A DNA stretch of 64,000 bases from JAUSFM01 sp964343705 (GTDB lineage Archaea; Nanobdellota; Nanobdellia; Woesearchaeales; UBA12501), in contig CAYFJX010000005.1 in NCBI GenBank assembly GCA_964343705.1, positions 1 to 64,000 of the forward strand, read 5' to 3'. Positions 32,493-42,148 of this stretch are shown here, piece after piece; the stretch's first letter is position 1, and each line of letters opens with the position of its first letter. The notes beneath the pieces are model-generated. The model was not told where the DNA came from. It ran no database searches and worked only from the letters and a program-made list of their open reading frames with translations. Both the position numbers and the translations under genes were made by a program.

Positions 32493-32999
32493 ATGAGATC
32501 GCTTATGGTAACAACAGCATTGATTGCTAGTTTGATAGGTTGTAGCACTGTTTCACCGCCTGTGCCACCTCCACTTGTTTCATCTCCGTTGGTGGCAGCA
32601 GAGCATGAAGCACCTCCAGACTATGGATGTAAACGGCATGGGCATGGCAACCTTGCGTCAATGGCTGAGATTCCTGTTCCTTCAGGTGTTATTCAGTACA
32701 TCCAGCAGAGAAGTCTTATGGGGAAAAAATCTCCTTTTTCGTCTGCAACTATTGATTTTAGGGGGCGGGAAGTGGTTTTATTATATAGTTCTGATACGCC
32801 GCGCACTTTAGACGTGTATCATGGTGAATTTGCAATGCAAGTATTAGGTCCAGGTCCTGGTTCTCAGCTATTAACACTGTGTATTAAAGGGGAATATTCA
32901 ACTGGATTGGATGCACCTGACTTACCTAAAAATAAGGCTCTTGAGCAAGAAGCAAAGTTCTATTTAGAAGATTTGTTTGAGTATATTGTGACTCAATAG
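32493..32999 (+). CDS. Secreted lipoprotein
   Basis: 168 residues from the ATG at 32493. MRSLMVTTALIASLIGCSTVS is a signal peptide ending in a lipobox (LIGC), so the Cys would be lipid-modified and anchored outside. A Pro-rich linker (PPVPPPLVSSP) follows, then a beta-rich domain with no recognised family. The TATA-like GTATTTAAG lies about 30 nt upstream, giving a leaderless mRNA. A longer in-frame start at 32448 would lie upstream of this TATA and is rejected. Confidence 0.8.
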   Translation: MRSLMVTTALIASLIGCSTVSPPVPPPLVSSPLVAAEHEAPPDYGCKRHGHGNLASMAEIPVPSGVIQYIQQRSLMGKKSPFSSATIDFRGREVVLLYSSDTPRTLDVYHGEFAMQVLGPGPGSQLLTLCIKGEYSTGLDAPDLPKNKALEQEAKFYLEDLFEYIVTQ

Positions 33000-33002
33000 A
33001 AT

Positions 33003-33260
33003 TCAAAATCGCTTTTGTTTAGGTCGTTTAGGCCTATTACCTCGCTTCTCAACCCGTTTTTTCTCAGAAAGACTTCTACGGTCATTACGCCATAAAGGTC
33101 GCCAATGTTCGAACTGTTGCTCGTTTTCCCGAATAGCTTGCTTGTCCATTTCAGGGGGTTTGATAGAATTAATTTGCTTAATTCGATCTTCTACAGAAAC
33201 CTTGGCAGTGTACTTCTTGACCTTAGTCTTTTTCTCTCCTTTTTTCTTTTTCTTACCCAT
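33003..33260 (-). CDS. Very basic small protein
   Basis: 85 residues, more than a third Lys or Arg: MGKKKKKGEKKTKVKKYTAK at the start, KRVEKRGNRPKRPKQKRF at the end. Probably binds RNA or the ribosome. Similar Lys-rich tails are seen on other proteins in this window (rrp4, rpoK). No family recognised. Convergent with the lipoprotein gene, 3 nt apart. Confidence 0.6.
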   Translation of the reverse strand: MGKKKKKGEKKTKVKKYTAKVSVEDRIKQINSIKPPEMDKQAIRENEQQFEHWRPLWRNDRRSLSEKKRVEKRGNRPKRPKQKRF

Positions 33261-33306
33261 GATTATGCAGAAATTAGTTCCTGGTATATAAATGTTACTG
33301 GCGTGA

Positions 33307-34914
33307 TCAGGCTCCTAAGGTTCTTTGAAATGCGGAATCATCATGTCGGCGGCGTTGCCAGGCTAGGTGGTCAGTGTATGTTTGCGCTGCTGCATTGTCT
33401 AGTGGAGTATTCCTCACTACCCTGCTGGTAACTGTTCTAACTGCAAATGGATTCCTGAGAGTTTTACTAAGATCTTCATGGTCAGGACTTACTGCAAGAT
33501 CATAGAGTTTTTGTAACTCTTCTGATACTCGCATCACATCTTCAGTGCGTTCAGCAGGTGTATCACGTTTGCAAGCAGCGTAGATAAGTGCATGTCGCAC
33601 ATCCACCATTGCATTCATACGGTCTGGATAGTCTCCCTTTAATTGTAAATATTTAGAAAGTGTGGCACCTGCAGCTTTTGTAGCTTCAGGGGATTCTGTG
33701 TACACAGCAATATCAAGCAATGGTCCAACAGTTTCGTGGTCATTTGTTCCAGGGTTGAATTTACTATACACGCGAAGTCTTTCATTACCTTCTGCTGTTA
33801 GAATTGGGGCAATTATTTCCAGTCCTTTTGCCATTCGCAATGCCATGTCAGTATTATTATTTTTAAGAACAGCGTTAACTAAGATTAACGTAGCTTTTCT
33901 TTCATACTCCTCGCCAAGTTCTTTATACACGCCAAGGGTTTGCTGTACTGTCTCATTGTCTAAAAAACCAGTTAACATGTTCATTGCAGCGGTAACCTCA
34001 GCTGATTTTCTTGTTCGTAATGCTAAATATTCTATTCCTGCAGCAAGTAGTTCTCCTCTTTTTTGGTTTTCACCCATAAGTGTCTGTGCAATACCCTCGA
34101 GAAGTTCTCCTCCTTTAGGAACATACGCTATTGCTCCAAGTGCAGCAAGTCGTTGTTGACTATCTCCTTCGATAAGTTCTGGTGAATCTTTAAGCAGCTT
34201 ACGCATGGATACTCGTCCAAGACCTTCTGCAATTTTACGAACTTCGGTTGCATCACGTGCACCTGTAGCTGCCAAAGAAATTGCTTTAGCAATAGGAACA
34301 GAAAGATTTTCTCGGTATTTTTGTAATGTTTGAGCAGTATACTTTACAGCGTCTTCATCTTTTTCTTCTTTTACAAGACGCACTGTATCACCCAAAGTAC
34401 GCGCACCTTGTTCCATTTCATCTACTGATTCTGCGCGACTTAATAAGTTAAGTGTTTCATTAAGTAAATGTGGTGTGGAAATCATTGAGGCAATGGTTAA
34501 AGCAACTATTCCTGTTGCACCCTTTGATGCAACACTGCGATCAAATAAATCTGCAACATAACTCACTGCTGAAACTCCTTCACTTGAAGAACCATAGTTT
34601 GTTGCTGTCTTAAACAAAGCCCAATCAACTAATTCAGGTGCAGTATATGAAGGACCTTTTGGCATAGTTGCAGCAACACCAGTGTGATCTTTTGCTGGAA
34701 GTGCATCATGTACTTTATTACGTCGATCAACGATTTCTGCAGCTGTTTCCTCATCAAACCATTGCCCAGCAACTTCTGCAAAATAGTTTGGATTCTTAAC
34801 TAGTACATCCATATCATGAAGATCTGGATCTCTTAATTGTGATTTTAAATGGTCATCCTCATGCTCAACAGCAATGTTTTCTAATACGTTCCCAAGATTC
34901 TTACGTTGTGCCAT
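33307..34914 (-). CDS. Large alpha-helical repeat protein of unknown function
   Basis: 535 residues, soluble, made of repeated amphipathic helices (AARTLGDTVRLVKEEKD, GIEYLALRTRKSAEVTAAM, and so on), a HEAT/ARM-like solenoid. Comparable in style to the 584-residue protein at 123-1877 (recurring 'A..L..Y' helices), possibly distant paralogues. Starts MAQRKNLGNVLENIAVEHED. No membrane segment, no enzyme motif. Confidence 0.8.
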   Translation of the reverse strand: MAQRKNLGNVLENIAVEHEDDHLKSQLRDPDLHDMDVLVKNPNYFAEVAGQWFDEETAAEIVDRRNKVHDALPAKDHTGVAATMPKGPSYTAPELVDWALFKTATNYGSSSEGVSAVSYVADLFDRSVASKGATGIVALTIASMISTPHLLNETLNLLSRAESVDEMEQGARTLGDTVRLVKEEKDEDAVKYTAQTLQKYRENLSVPIAKAISLAATGARDATEVRKIAEGLGRVSMRKLLKDSPELIEGDSQQRLAALGAIAYVPKGGELLEGIAQTLMGENQKRGELLAAGIEYLALRTRKSAEVTAAMNMLTGFLDNETVQQTLGVYKELGEEYERKATLILVNAVLKNNNTDMALRMAKGLEIIAPILTAEGNERLRVYSKFNPGTNDHETVGPLLDIAVYTESPEATKAAGATLSKYLQLKGDYPDRMNAMVDVRHALIYAACKRDTPAERTEDVMRVSEELQKLYDLAVSPDHEDLSKTLRNPFAVRTVTSRVVRNTPLDNAAAQTYTDHLAWQRRRHDDSAFQRTLGA

Positions 34915-34990
34915 AGAAGGGGGTAAGAGAACATCATATAAAAATATTGTTACTTTGAGAGTCCTGCTTTATATAGCTCAGAGAAAGGAA

Positions 34991-35022
34991 TATTTAAAAA
35001 GATCACTTGGCATTAAGTGGTC
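34991..35022 (+). promoter_or_regulatory. TATA box and adjoining operator-like inverted repeat
   Basis: TATTTAAAAA (34991-35000) is followed at once by GATCACTT (35001-35008), a 6-nt spacer and AAGTGGTC (35015-35022), which pair at 8 positions with one G-T. The repeat ends at the ATG (35023) and covers the expected transcription start, a place where a bound protein would block initiation. Leaderless gene. Confidence 0.6.
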
Positions 35023-35967
35023 ATGGGAAAAATTTCAGATGTCTTGGCAAAGTTTCGTTCTAAAGATGATAAAGCCCTAGGTGGTCATGCAGCTGAGGCA
35101 GCAAAGCACAGAAAGGCACTTGAAAAGGAAACTGCTCGAGAAAAAAAGAGGCAAGAAAAGCAGCGAATAAAAGATGAGAAAAAACGTGCTAAAGAAGAAA
35201 AGAAAAAAGCCAAAGAGTTAGAAAAAGCAAAAAAAGCAGTTGCTAAGAAAACAGGCAAGAAAGTAAAAGATGTCACACCAGAAGATCTATATGGTGAAGT
35301 GCCTGAAGAAGTCAAGGATGAAGTGTACGAAGATGAGGATATGCCATCAAGTTCTATCAAAGGGAAGATTTTCAAAAACTACAAGCCTTTGGGGTCTGCT
35401 CCCAAGCCACATGGTGATGAGGAAGCTCCTCATGTAGAAGCTCCCCGTAAAAAAGACATTAAAGAATTAAGTAAACTCTTTGATTCTAAGTTTAAGGTTG
35501 AAAAGAAAAAAGAAGAACCAAAAAAAGAAAAGAAATCAAGCAAAAAGGAAAAGAAAAAAGTCAAAGAGGTAAAAAAAGTTTCAAAACACACAGGACGGAA
35601 AAAAGTCACCAAGAAATTGATACGTAAAACACCCTCAAAGTTGAAAGCGCCTCCTATTCCTCCTGCAGAGAAAGTTGATCCACGCTATGTAAAAGAGCAT
35701 GAGCGGGAGAAGACAAAAGAGCAAAGGAAAGAGGAAGTGCATGCAGGGCAAGAAGAAAAGAAACAAGCAGAAGCAAATGCAGAACAACAAGCCGCTGTTC
35801 CTGTAAAAAAATCAAAAAAAGAACATCTCAAAACAGGCTTCTGGATAGCACTAGGTATTGTTGGCTTTATGGTCTTACTAGCGATTATCTTTATTGTTGC
35901 AGTACTGGCCATTGACTTCTTCACTGGGGTTCCAGTAATGCAGAATGGGACATTAGTGTTGCCTTAG
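35023..35967 (+). CDS. Lys/Glu-rich coiled-coil protein with C-terminal membrane anchor
   Basis: 314 residues from the ATG at 35023 (a GTG at 35017 lies in the inverted repeat). Residues 25-85 and 150-260 are highly charged (KKRAKEEKKKAKELEKAKKA), largely coiled coil or disordered. One hydrophobic helix near the end (FWIALGIVGFMVLLAIIFIVAVLAI) tail-anchors it, leaving about 20 residues (FFTGVPVMQNGTLVLP) outside. Followed 35 nt later by another single-helix coiled-coil protein, possibly a partner. Confidence 0.75.
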   Translation: MGKISDVLAKFRSKDDKALGGHAAEAAKHRKALEKETAREKKRQEKQRIKDEKKRAKEEKKKAKELEKAKKAVAKKTGKKVKDVTPEDLYGEVPEEVKDEVYEDEDMPSSSIKGKIFKNYKPLGSAPKPHGDEEAPHVEAPRKKDIKELSKLFDSKFKVEKKKEEPKKEKKSSKKEKKKVKEVKKVSKHTGRKKVTKKLIRKTPSKLKAPPIPPAEKVDPRYVKEHEREKTKEQRKEEVHAGQEEKKQAEANAEQQAAVPVKKSKKEHLKTGFWIALGIVGFMVLLAIIFIVAVLAIDFFTGVPVMQNGTLVLP

Positions 35968-36002
35968 AAAAATTAATAAACAACAGATCTCTTATTTCTC
36001 AC

Positions 36003-36566
36003 ATGAGTGATCACAAACCTATGTTTCCAAACTTTGATATTAAGCATATTATCTTTCTCATAGTTATTCTTATTCTTGTAATAGCAGCGGCAGCAGCTGT
36101 GGTGTATTCAACAAAAAAGTATGTTGCACTGGGTCATGGCTACAATGAAAAAGTCAAAGAGCTTGGAGACAAGGATGCAAGCATTGCTGGCTTGCAAAAA
36201 CAAGTTGATGATCAAAAAGCAGAGATTGAAAAACTTAAAGGTGAGCAAGCAGGTGAAGGAGCAGCACAAATCTTACTGCGGCAAAAAAACAAAGAACTCG
36301 AAGAACTACAAGCACAACATGATGCTGCACAAAAAGAACTTACTTCACTGAAAGACTATTCACGTTGTGATGCACTGCTCACAGAATACAAAGAAGAATA
36401 CAACACTGCAATGGATGCACTTTTTACAAAAACAAAAGATGTGTGTGGGGAACTGTACTTTGGTGGAGCAACCTATGATACTCGAAAACAATTAAAGAAC
36501 ATGCTTGACGCAGAAATAAAGCTCGATGAGTACAAGGCAGGTGTACAAGCGCCGGTTACTAACTAA
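36003..36566 (+). CDS. Membrane-anchored coiled-coil protein
   Basis: 187 residues. One N-terminal membrane helix (residues 15-38: IIFLIVILILVIAAAAAVVY) and a long coiled coil (45-120: VKELGDKDASIAGLQKQVDDQ and onward), then a small domain with two Cys (SRCDALL, DVCGELY). Same strand as the preceding tail-anchored coiled-coil gene. The stop overlaps the end of the convergent gene by 8 nt. Structural role at the membrane is inference. Confidence 0.75.
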   Translation: MSDHKPMFPNFDIKHIIFLIVILILVIAAAAAVVYSTKKYVALGHGYNEKVKELGDKDASIAGLQKQVDDQKAEIEKLKGEQAGEGAAQILLRQKNKELEELQAQHDAAQKELTSLKDYSRCDALLTEYKEEYNTAMDALFTKTKDVCGELYFGGATYDTRKQLKNMLDAEIKLDEYKAGVQAPVTN

Positions 36567-37335
36567 ACATCTTCTCAACCAGATCGGTGGTATACAAGAT
36601 CATGGCATGTGCCTGGCTCTTTGTGGGATTAAATGGCTGCTGTTTCTTATGAACTGAAGAAATGCGAACTTGGTTAATCAAATGAATTTGCTGGGTCACA
36701 GCTGGCGCAAATTGCACTTCTTTGTCTCGTAGCTTTGCAACAAGATTTCCTAATCCAATGCCTGGCTGGGTCTCAAGAATGTCTTTGCCAGTGACTTCAT
36801 AATATTTTCTATGCAAGGCAATTTCTAAAATCCTTCCACACATCACTGTGGCGCTTCGGTAGCATCCTGCATCAAAACATTTGAGTAATTCTTTGATGTC
36901 AGCAATCATTTCATCACGGATGTCATCTGGTAGTTGAGGTAAGACAATGTTGAGTGGTTTTACTCCTGGTTTTTCTCGTAGTTGGTCACCTAAATTTTTC
37001 ATTTCAGCAAGGACAATGGCCATTCGTTCGTACTGTGTTGGAGGTTGATGGATCTCGCGAACTTTTTCCATCTCACGCAACCGCAAAACAAGCTCTGCAA
37101 CCTCTCGGTTTTGTTCACCAGCTGCATTCCCTAGTTGCCAAAGAGCACTACGTAATTCTTTGTAGGCTGTTTCAACTGCTTCTTTGTAATAATTCGCTTT
37201 TTTTGTTTTGTAATCATAGAAGTTCTTGACTGAGTGGGTGCTGGTGACAACCTGCTGGCCAGTAACATACTTGTTTGCGCCACGCAATGCTTCATGTAAT
37301 TTGTCGAGTTTTGATTTGAACTGTGCTATTGCCAT
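36559..37335 (-). CDS. HEPN-type (DUF4145-like) protein
   Basis: 258 residues from the ATG at 37335; an upstream TTG start at 37356 is unlikely. The N-terminal 140 residues are helical (coiled-coil-like). The C-terminal 100 residues match the DUF4145/HEPN pattern: CFDAGCYRSATVMCGRILEIALHRKYYE, then GNLVAKLRDKE, then NQVRISSVHKK. RISSVH satisfies the R-x4-H motif of HEPN ribonucleases. Such proteins occur in defence and toxin modules or as RNA-binding subunits. No partner gene is adjacent. Confidence 0.75.
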   Translation of the reverse strand: MAIAQFKSKLDKLHEALRGANKYVTGQQVVTSTHSVKNFYDYKTKKANYYKEAVETAYKELRSALWQLGNAAGEQNREVAELVLRLREMEKVREIHQPPTQYERMAIVLAEMKNLGDQLREKPGVKPLNIVLPQLPDDIRDEMIADIKELLKCFDAGCYRSATVMCGRILEIALHRKYYEVTGKDILETQPGIGLGNLVAKLRDKEVQFAPAVTQQIHLINQVRISSVHKKQQPFNPTKSQAHAMILYTTDLVEKMFS

Positions 37336-37446
37336 TGTTATGGCTTTACACGCCAATAATAAAAAGATTGTGGGCCTGGAAAAATAACTATTGTTTAGTG
37401 GTTATAAACGGAAAGGCTTAAATATCATGACTTTATCCTTAGGGGT

Positions 37447-37689
37447 ATGAATATAGTAAAGACAGCTTCTAGTATGATTATGGCAGCTGGTAAGATCTAT
37501 ACTGGTGGGCCACAACCCAAGGTACAAAAACAAGCAACAGCAGAGAGTGTAGCTAAAAAAGCAAAAGCAGCAGGTGTTGTTGTATCAATAATGAACATTG
37601 GGGGTGCAAGTCAGTATGGTGCAGAACAAATGATGCATGTTGCTACAGAAACAGGTGGGTTCTACTTTATTGCACGGGGATCAATATAA
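37447..37689 (+). CDS. Short protein resembling the C-terminal part of a von Willebrand A domain
   Basis: 80 residues. AKAAGVVVSIMNIGGASQYGAEQMMHVATETGGFYFIA follows the last strands and helix of vWA domains (aGv-v--i-ig...l--iA--tgG-yf), but the N-terminal half with the MIDAS DxSxS motif is absent. It could be a truncated gene or an independent small protein. TATA CTTAAATAT lies near 37411, about 30 nt upstream of the start. Low certainty on relationship, fair certainty that it is translated. Confidence 0.55.
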   Translation: MNIVKTASSMIMAAGKIYTGGPQPKVQKQATAESVAKKAKAAGVVVSIMNIGGASQYGAEQMMHVATETGGFYFIARGSI

Positions 37690-37757
37690 TGTCTGGTCGG
37701 TATTTGTAGTTCTCTACAGGACAAATGTTTAAATAGTATTTCTGCTTACTCTTTTGC

Positions 37758-39914
37758 ATGGGGATTGAGGCTTTGCTTGCTGGGGGGAATGTATGGACTG
37801 ATGAGAAAAGAGCATTCTTTGGAGAGTATCTTCCAGGAGTTGAAATTGCTCCATCTGTTTTAGGTGAGTCAGATAAAATAACACCATTGGGCCTGTACGC
37901 GCTTTCGTTTATTCGTGAAGTTCGTCTTGCAGGTGGCGATGAAACAGTTGATACAGACTTTTTACCATCTTTTTCTGGGTATGCCTCGCTTATTGGGAAG
38001 AATGGTTTGGATCCTTTTTTAGAATTTTATCTCAAGGACGCTTGGGAGATGTTGGAGGAACGTGCAGGTACTAATGCTGCAGTAGTCTTACATAATTTTC
38101 CTGATATTGTTAGAACATTTACTAAGCGGCGAAGTCTCCATCAAGAGGATCTTACTGAGTACATTGCAAAATGGGGAAAACTGGTCTTGCAGTTACTTCA
38201 TGGTGTACGGTCTGGCGAAATTGAAAAAAAAGAGTTTGACTGTATTGCTGTACCAACTAACAAGTTTGAAGAACTTTTTCAATTTTATACAGCTCATGGA
38301 GGCGAGCTTCTTGATCGTCTTTTACGTACAACCTTGGATCATGCTGGGGAAGATCCAAAACTTGCAGTACAATATTATGCTGCTTCAAAGGCTGTGAGTC
38401 AAACTCTTGACGAATGGGGGATGTCTGAAAATTTTCCTGGATGGTTTGCTCACATTAATCAGATGCTTGGTCAGGATACAGAAAACCATGCCAAGAAATA
38501 TCCATTGGATGTGAGTGCTTATTTACTTTCCTATTGGGACATGGTCAAAGTCTTGTCAGAAAAACCAGCGACAAGTAGGCATGTATCAAAAAAATTTGTT
38601 AATGATGCAGGTCAAGCATTTGCACAAGCATTTGTGACCTTGCAGGATCATGGGCATACAGGTCTTGAATTCTTGTATGAAGCTTTTGTAACAGGGCTTG
38701 GTCTTGCAACAGAGTTCCCCTATCATGTTGGTTGGTTTTTAGGCCAAGCTCCAAGTGCTACCAAGCATGGTGTGGATCTGCAAAAATTGGCAGAGTTATA
38801 CCCTGCAATGGCAGAGGCAAACAATGAATGGGACTATGAAATTGTTGGCCCTCTTATTATGGGGGATGCACCTGACCATGAAAAAACAAAAGTGTTGTTT
38901 ATTTACAATGCTATCAAACATAAAACAGATCATAGTGTATCACCTCCTGAGGCAACAACAAAATGGTTGTGGTGGGCACGAGGTGTTGCTGAAAGAAAAG
39001 TAAAAAGAAAATTTGGACTATCAAGTGTCCCGAGACTATCAATACGACGTCTTGCACAGTTATGTGAATTACAATATGTAAGGGGGAATGAGGCACCTGA
39101 CAAGTATGCAGAAGTTAGTGCAATAAAAGATATTCTAGAAGATAAAGTGGAGAAATTATTTCCATTGGGTAAGGTGTATAAGCAACGACCGTTTCCTGAT
39201 CCACTGCCATGGTATACTTCTCTTGTTTTTAGAACACAGCATGGAACAATTGATGACTTGTTTGATAACAGGACTACTTTTTGTTGTACTTTACACCCTA
39301 CGGGAAAGTATAAGTATGCTGCAGCATTGCAAGTTGTTGATCCGGCAATGGCATTGGTAGTTGCAGAACCAAGGGGAAAAGAATCTTTTCAGGATCCTAT
39401 TGGTGTTGCCTATGCTTTTTTTGCATTTGATTCAAAAAATGCAAAATACTTAGTTGTTGATGGTGTAGAAGGGTTTGGTCTTCCTGAAGGGTGGGAGTCT
39501 GATTATTTTGATGTTCTGCGCGCACTTGCTTTGGATACTGGTTGTAGATACATGCATGTGAATAAAAAGGTCCATAATAGTAGTGCAAAGACATTTGTGA
39601 AGTATGTTGGTAAGAAAGGTGGTGTGAAACAAAAAGTGTTTTTATCAAAAATTGGAGGAAACAAGAAAATTTCGGAGTATGGTGCAAAATATCAATTCCT
39701 GGAATCATTTCCTAAAGCAAAAGATATTCCAGAAGAAGCAGATGTCTATGAAGGTTGGTCATACACACATGGCCGTGTTGAGGGGTACACGTTTGAAATA
39801 AGACCAAAGAAACGAGAAATACAAGAGGCGCTTAAACCTATCCAGGATAAAGCAGAACACGAGGAGATTTATACACCTTTCCAGCGCTTTATTAGACTAT
39901 TACTACGTCGCTAG
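37758..39914 (+). CDS. Large tandem paralogue A with conserved Cys-Cys motif
   Basis: 718 residues, soluble. Starts MGIEALLAGGNVWTDEKRAFF; the next gene starts MALETLLLPRARVWTDEKKAL, and similarity continues over the whole length. The first 440 residues are helical. The C-terminal domain (about 475-650) is alpha/beta: THGTIDDLF..TTFCCTLHPTG, then ALQVVDPAMALVVAEP, IGVAYAFFAFD, YLVVDGVEG, ALALDTGCRYMHVNKKV. The Cys-Cys pair and the 'DxVEG' strand are kept in both paralogues and look like an active site. The order of strands recalls a GNAT-type acyltransferase, but I cannot assign it. TATA TTTAAATAG near 37730. Confidence 0.8.
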   Translation: MGIEALLAGGNVWTDEKRAFFGEYLPGVEIAPSVLGESDKITPLGLYALSFIREVRLAGGDETVDTDFLPSFSGYASLIGKNGLDPFLEFYLKDAWEMLEERAGTNAAVVLHNFPDIVRTFTKRRSLHQEDLTEYIAKWGKLVLQLLHGVRSGEIEKKEFDCIAVPTNKFEELFQFYTAHGGELLDRLLRTTLDHAGEDPKLAVQYYAASKAVSQTLDEWGMSENFPGWFAHINQMLGQDTENHAKKYPLDVSAYLLSYWDMVKVLSEKPATSRHVSKKFVNDAGQAFAQAFVTLQDHGHTGLEFLYEAFVTGLGLATEFPYHVGWFLGQAPSATKHGVDLQKLAELYPAMAEANNEWDYEIVGPLIMGDAPDHEKTKVLFIYNAIKHKTDHSVSPPEATTKWLWWARGVAERKVKRKFGLSSVPRLSIRRLAQLCELQYVRGNEAPDKYAEVSAIKDILEDKVEKLFPLGKVYKQRPFPDPLPWYTSLVFRTQHGTIDDLFDNRTTFCCTLHPTGKYKYAAALQVVDPAMALVVAEPRGKESFQDPIGVAYAFFAFDSKNAKYLVVDGVEGFGLPEGWESDYFDVLRALALDTGCRYMHVNKKVHNSSAKTFVKYVGKKGGVKQKVFLSKIGGNKKISEYGAKYQFLESFPKAKDIPEEADVYEGWSYTHGRVEGYTFEIRPKKREIQEALKPIQDKAEHEEIYTPFQRFIRLLLRR

Positions 39915-40036
39915 CGTTTTTTCTTTGCAGCTTTCCAGGGGTATGGACATTATAAATTTGGTGGTAGGGTATGTACTGGGAAGCACAGGAGTTATAGCAC
40001 GCAACCCTTAAATAGCATTTCTTTTCTTTTTCTTGT

Positions 40037-42088
40037 ATGGCGTTAGAAACATTACTCCTGCCACGAGCTCGTGTGTGGACTGATGAGAAAAAAGCATTGG
40101 CTTTTAAGATGGGTTTTCCTAGGCGATACAAGGCGCATCTGGATGCTAGGGCAATGCTTAGTCTAACTCCTCTTGATGTGTATGGTATTCTTCTTTTGCA
40201 ACAGGTTGCTCGGCGTGCAAATCCTGAAGCAATTCCTCTTCTCCGAGAAGACATGGAAGAAAATATAGAAAGGATTGAAAAAATAGGGATTGGATGTTAT
40301 CTTCAGGAATTTGGAGGAAAAGATGATTCTGTTTTTAGGCAACAGTTTGGCTATGTGGTGTACCAGGTAGCAAAAAATGCAGGCGAAGTTATACTGCATA
40401 ATTATAAAACTCAACCAGAAGTAATCAAAGCATGGGCAGAACTTACCAAAAACCTTGTTCGTAAAGATCGTACAGCAACGATTGGATTTCTTGCGCTTGA
40501 TTATGAACCAATGGAAAAAATGGGTTTTTACCATGCAGACTATGTTGTTGAATTTCTACAGTGGACTCGGAATTTTGTAAAGAGTGATCCTGACTTTGCA
40601 GTTTCTTTCTACCAGACGTTCCCTGGCATTTCAAAAACTCTGACTACTCATGGGTTTCCAGCAGGTGGAAGGGCATGGATGGAGGAAGTGAAGAAACTAC
40701 ACGCTACTGATCCTCTTCAAGCAAAGCAGTTTATGAGGGAGTCAAGAGATTTTCTTTACAACTACACTCGGATTGTAAATCCATTTCATACTAAATGGAA
40801 TAATGGAGAACGTGTTTCACAAAAAATGGCAAATCATGTTGTTGAAGAACTTGCAGATCTTACACTTCCAGAAAAACCATTTGCACGCTTTAACGGATTT
40901 ATGGATGCTGCACAAGCAGCTTCTGCACTTCTTGAAAAAAAACGTATGTACCTCGGCCCTTTTTTGAGGGAAGCACCTTCAGCAGCTTTTTCAGGGACTG
41001 ATCTCGCTAAGTTAGTGCCTCTTTATGATAGGATAGTTTTTCTTGAAAGACCTATATCATATTCCACTCTGCAGAGAGTTATTAACTCGGATGCTGACGA
41101 TGAGTTACGATTTGAAATCATGGCTTTGCAACAAGCACTTCATAAAAAACAAGAACGTACTGGTTGGTTAAAAGTAACTGAGGAGGATAGAGACCTTGCG
41201 CGAAAAACTGTTGGGTGGATGGTGGAACGACGTTTTGGCGTTCCTGTAGATCATGTTCCTTCGCTTACTCTTGCGCGTGTTCTTTGCATGGAATTAGGCA
41301 AGAGTTTTGATCAAGCCCGAGCAGTGACAGACATTCTTGCTGGCAATGTTGAAAAACCATTTCCAACTGGAAAAGTATTGTTGACAAAGAAATATATTCA
41401 TGGCAGTCGACCTTTTACACGATTACAGTATGAAACACAGCAAGGAACTATGGATGATGTCTTCCATAATCTTGCTCAGCGATGTTGTACATTGTATCCT
41501 AAAGGAGAGTGTGAAAGTACTGCACTTCTCCAAGTACTTGATCCAGACATGGTGGGAGTGCGAGCAGTTCCTTATCAAGGAGAAACACAATTAGATGCAA
41601 TTGGTACTGCATACTGCTTTTTTGGATTAGATGATGATGGTGAAAAACTGTTGTTTGTAGATGATGTTGAAGGAAAACATCTTCCTCGGAACTGGAGAAT
41701 GCATTATGCAATAGCATTATACAAGCTTGCTCTAGAAACAGAGTGTTCATACATGTTTGTTCAAGATGATGTGCAAAATGCTAATCCAAAGAGTTTTGTG
41801 CAGTTTATTATGGAAAGAATGATTGCACAAGAAGAAGGTATTCAAATCAGGAAGCAGACTGGGTTAGAATTGATAAAACAATATGGTAAAAATGCAGCTC
41901 ATTATGTTGATGCACTAGGTGGTACAGTGGATTCTTCAGATGGGGTTATTTCTGGTTGTTTTGACGGCTATAAAATTCCAGTGGTTCAGCCAGATAATTT
42001 TGTAAGCACTGATTTTAGTATTCAAATGCTTTTCCAGCAAAAAGTTGACTTGAGCAGAATAGCATTCAAATCAATGCGACGTATTTAG
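40037..42088 (+). CDS. Large tandem paralogue B with conserved Cys-Cys motif
   Basis: 683 residues, paralogue of the preceding gene. Conserved C-terminal points: QQGTMDDVFHNLAQRCCTLYPKG, LLQVLDPDMVGVRAVP, IGTAYCFFGLD, LLFVDDVEG and LALETECSYMFVQDDVQN. The gene has its own TATA box (CCTTAAATAG near 40009), so the two copies are transcribed separately. Soluble, no signal peptide. The N-terminal helical half diverges more than the C-terminal half, pointing to the latter as the functional core. Confidence 0.8.
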   Translation: MALETLLLPRARVWTDEKKALAFKMGFPRRYKAHLDARAMLSLTPLDVYGILLLQQVARRANPEAIPLLREDMEENIERIEKIGIGCYLQEFGGKDDSVFRQQFGYVVYQVAKNAGEVILHNYKTQPEVIKAWAELTKNLVRKDRTATIGFLALDYEPMEKMGFYHADYVVEFLQWTRNFVKSDPDFAVSFYQTFPGISKTLTTHGFPAGGRAWMEEVKKLHATDPLQAKQFMRESRDFLYNYTRIVNPFHTKWNNGERVSQKMANHVVEELADLTLPEKPFARFNGFMDAAQAASALLEKKRMYLGPFLREAPSAAFSGTDLAKLVPLYDRIVFLERPISYSTLQRVINSDADDELRFEIMALQQALHKKQERTGWLKVTEEDRDLARKTVGWMVERRFGVPVDHVPSLTLARVLCMELGKSFDQARAVTDILAGNVEKPFPTGKVLLTKKYIHGSRPFTRLQYETQQGTMDDVFHNLAQRCCTLYPKGECESTALLQVLDPDMVGVRAVPYQGETQLDAIGTAYCFFGLDDDGEKLLFVDDVEGKHLPRNWRMHYAIALYKLALETECSYMFVQDDVQNANPKSFVQFIMERMIAQEEGIQIRKQTGLELIKQYGKNAAHYVDALGGTVDSSDGVISGCFDGYKIPVVQPDNFVSTDFSIQMLFQQKVDLSRIAFKSMRRI

Positions 42089-42148
42089 AAAGCTATATTT
42101 TTAAGTAACCATCATATTTTGTGAGTATTGCCATTAACTTCTTGGTTT

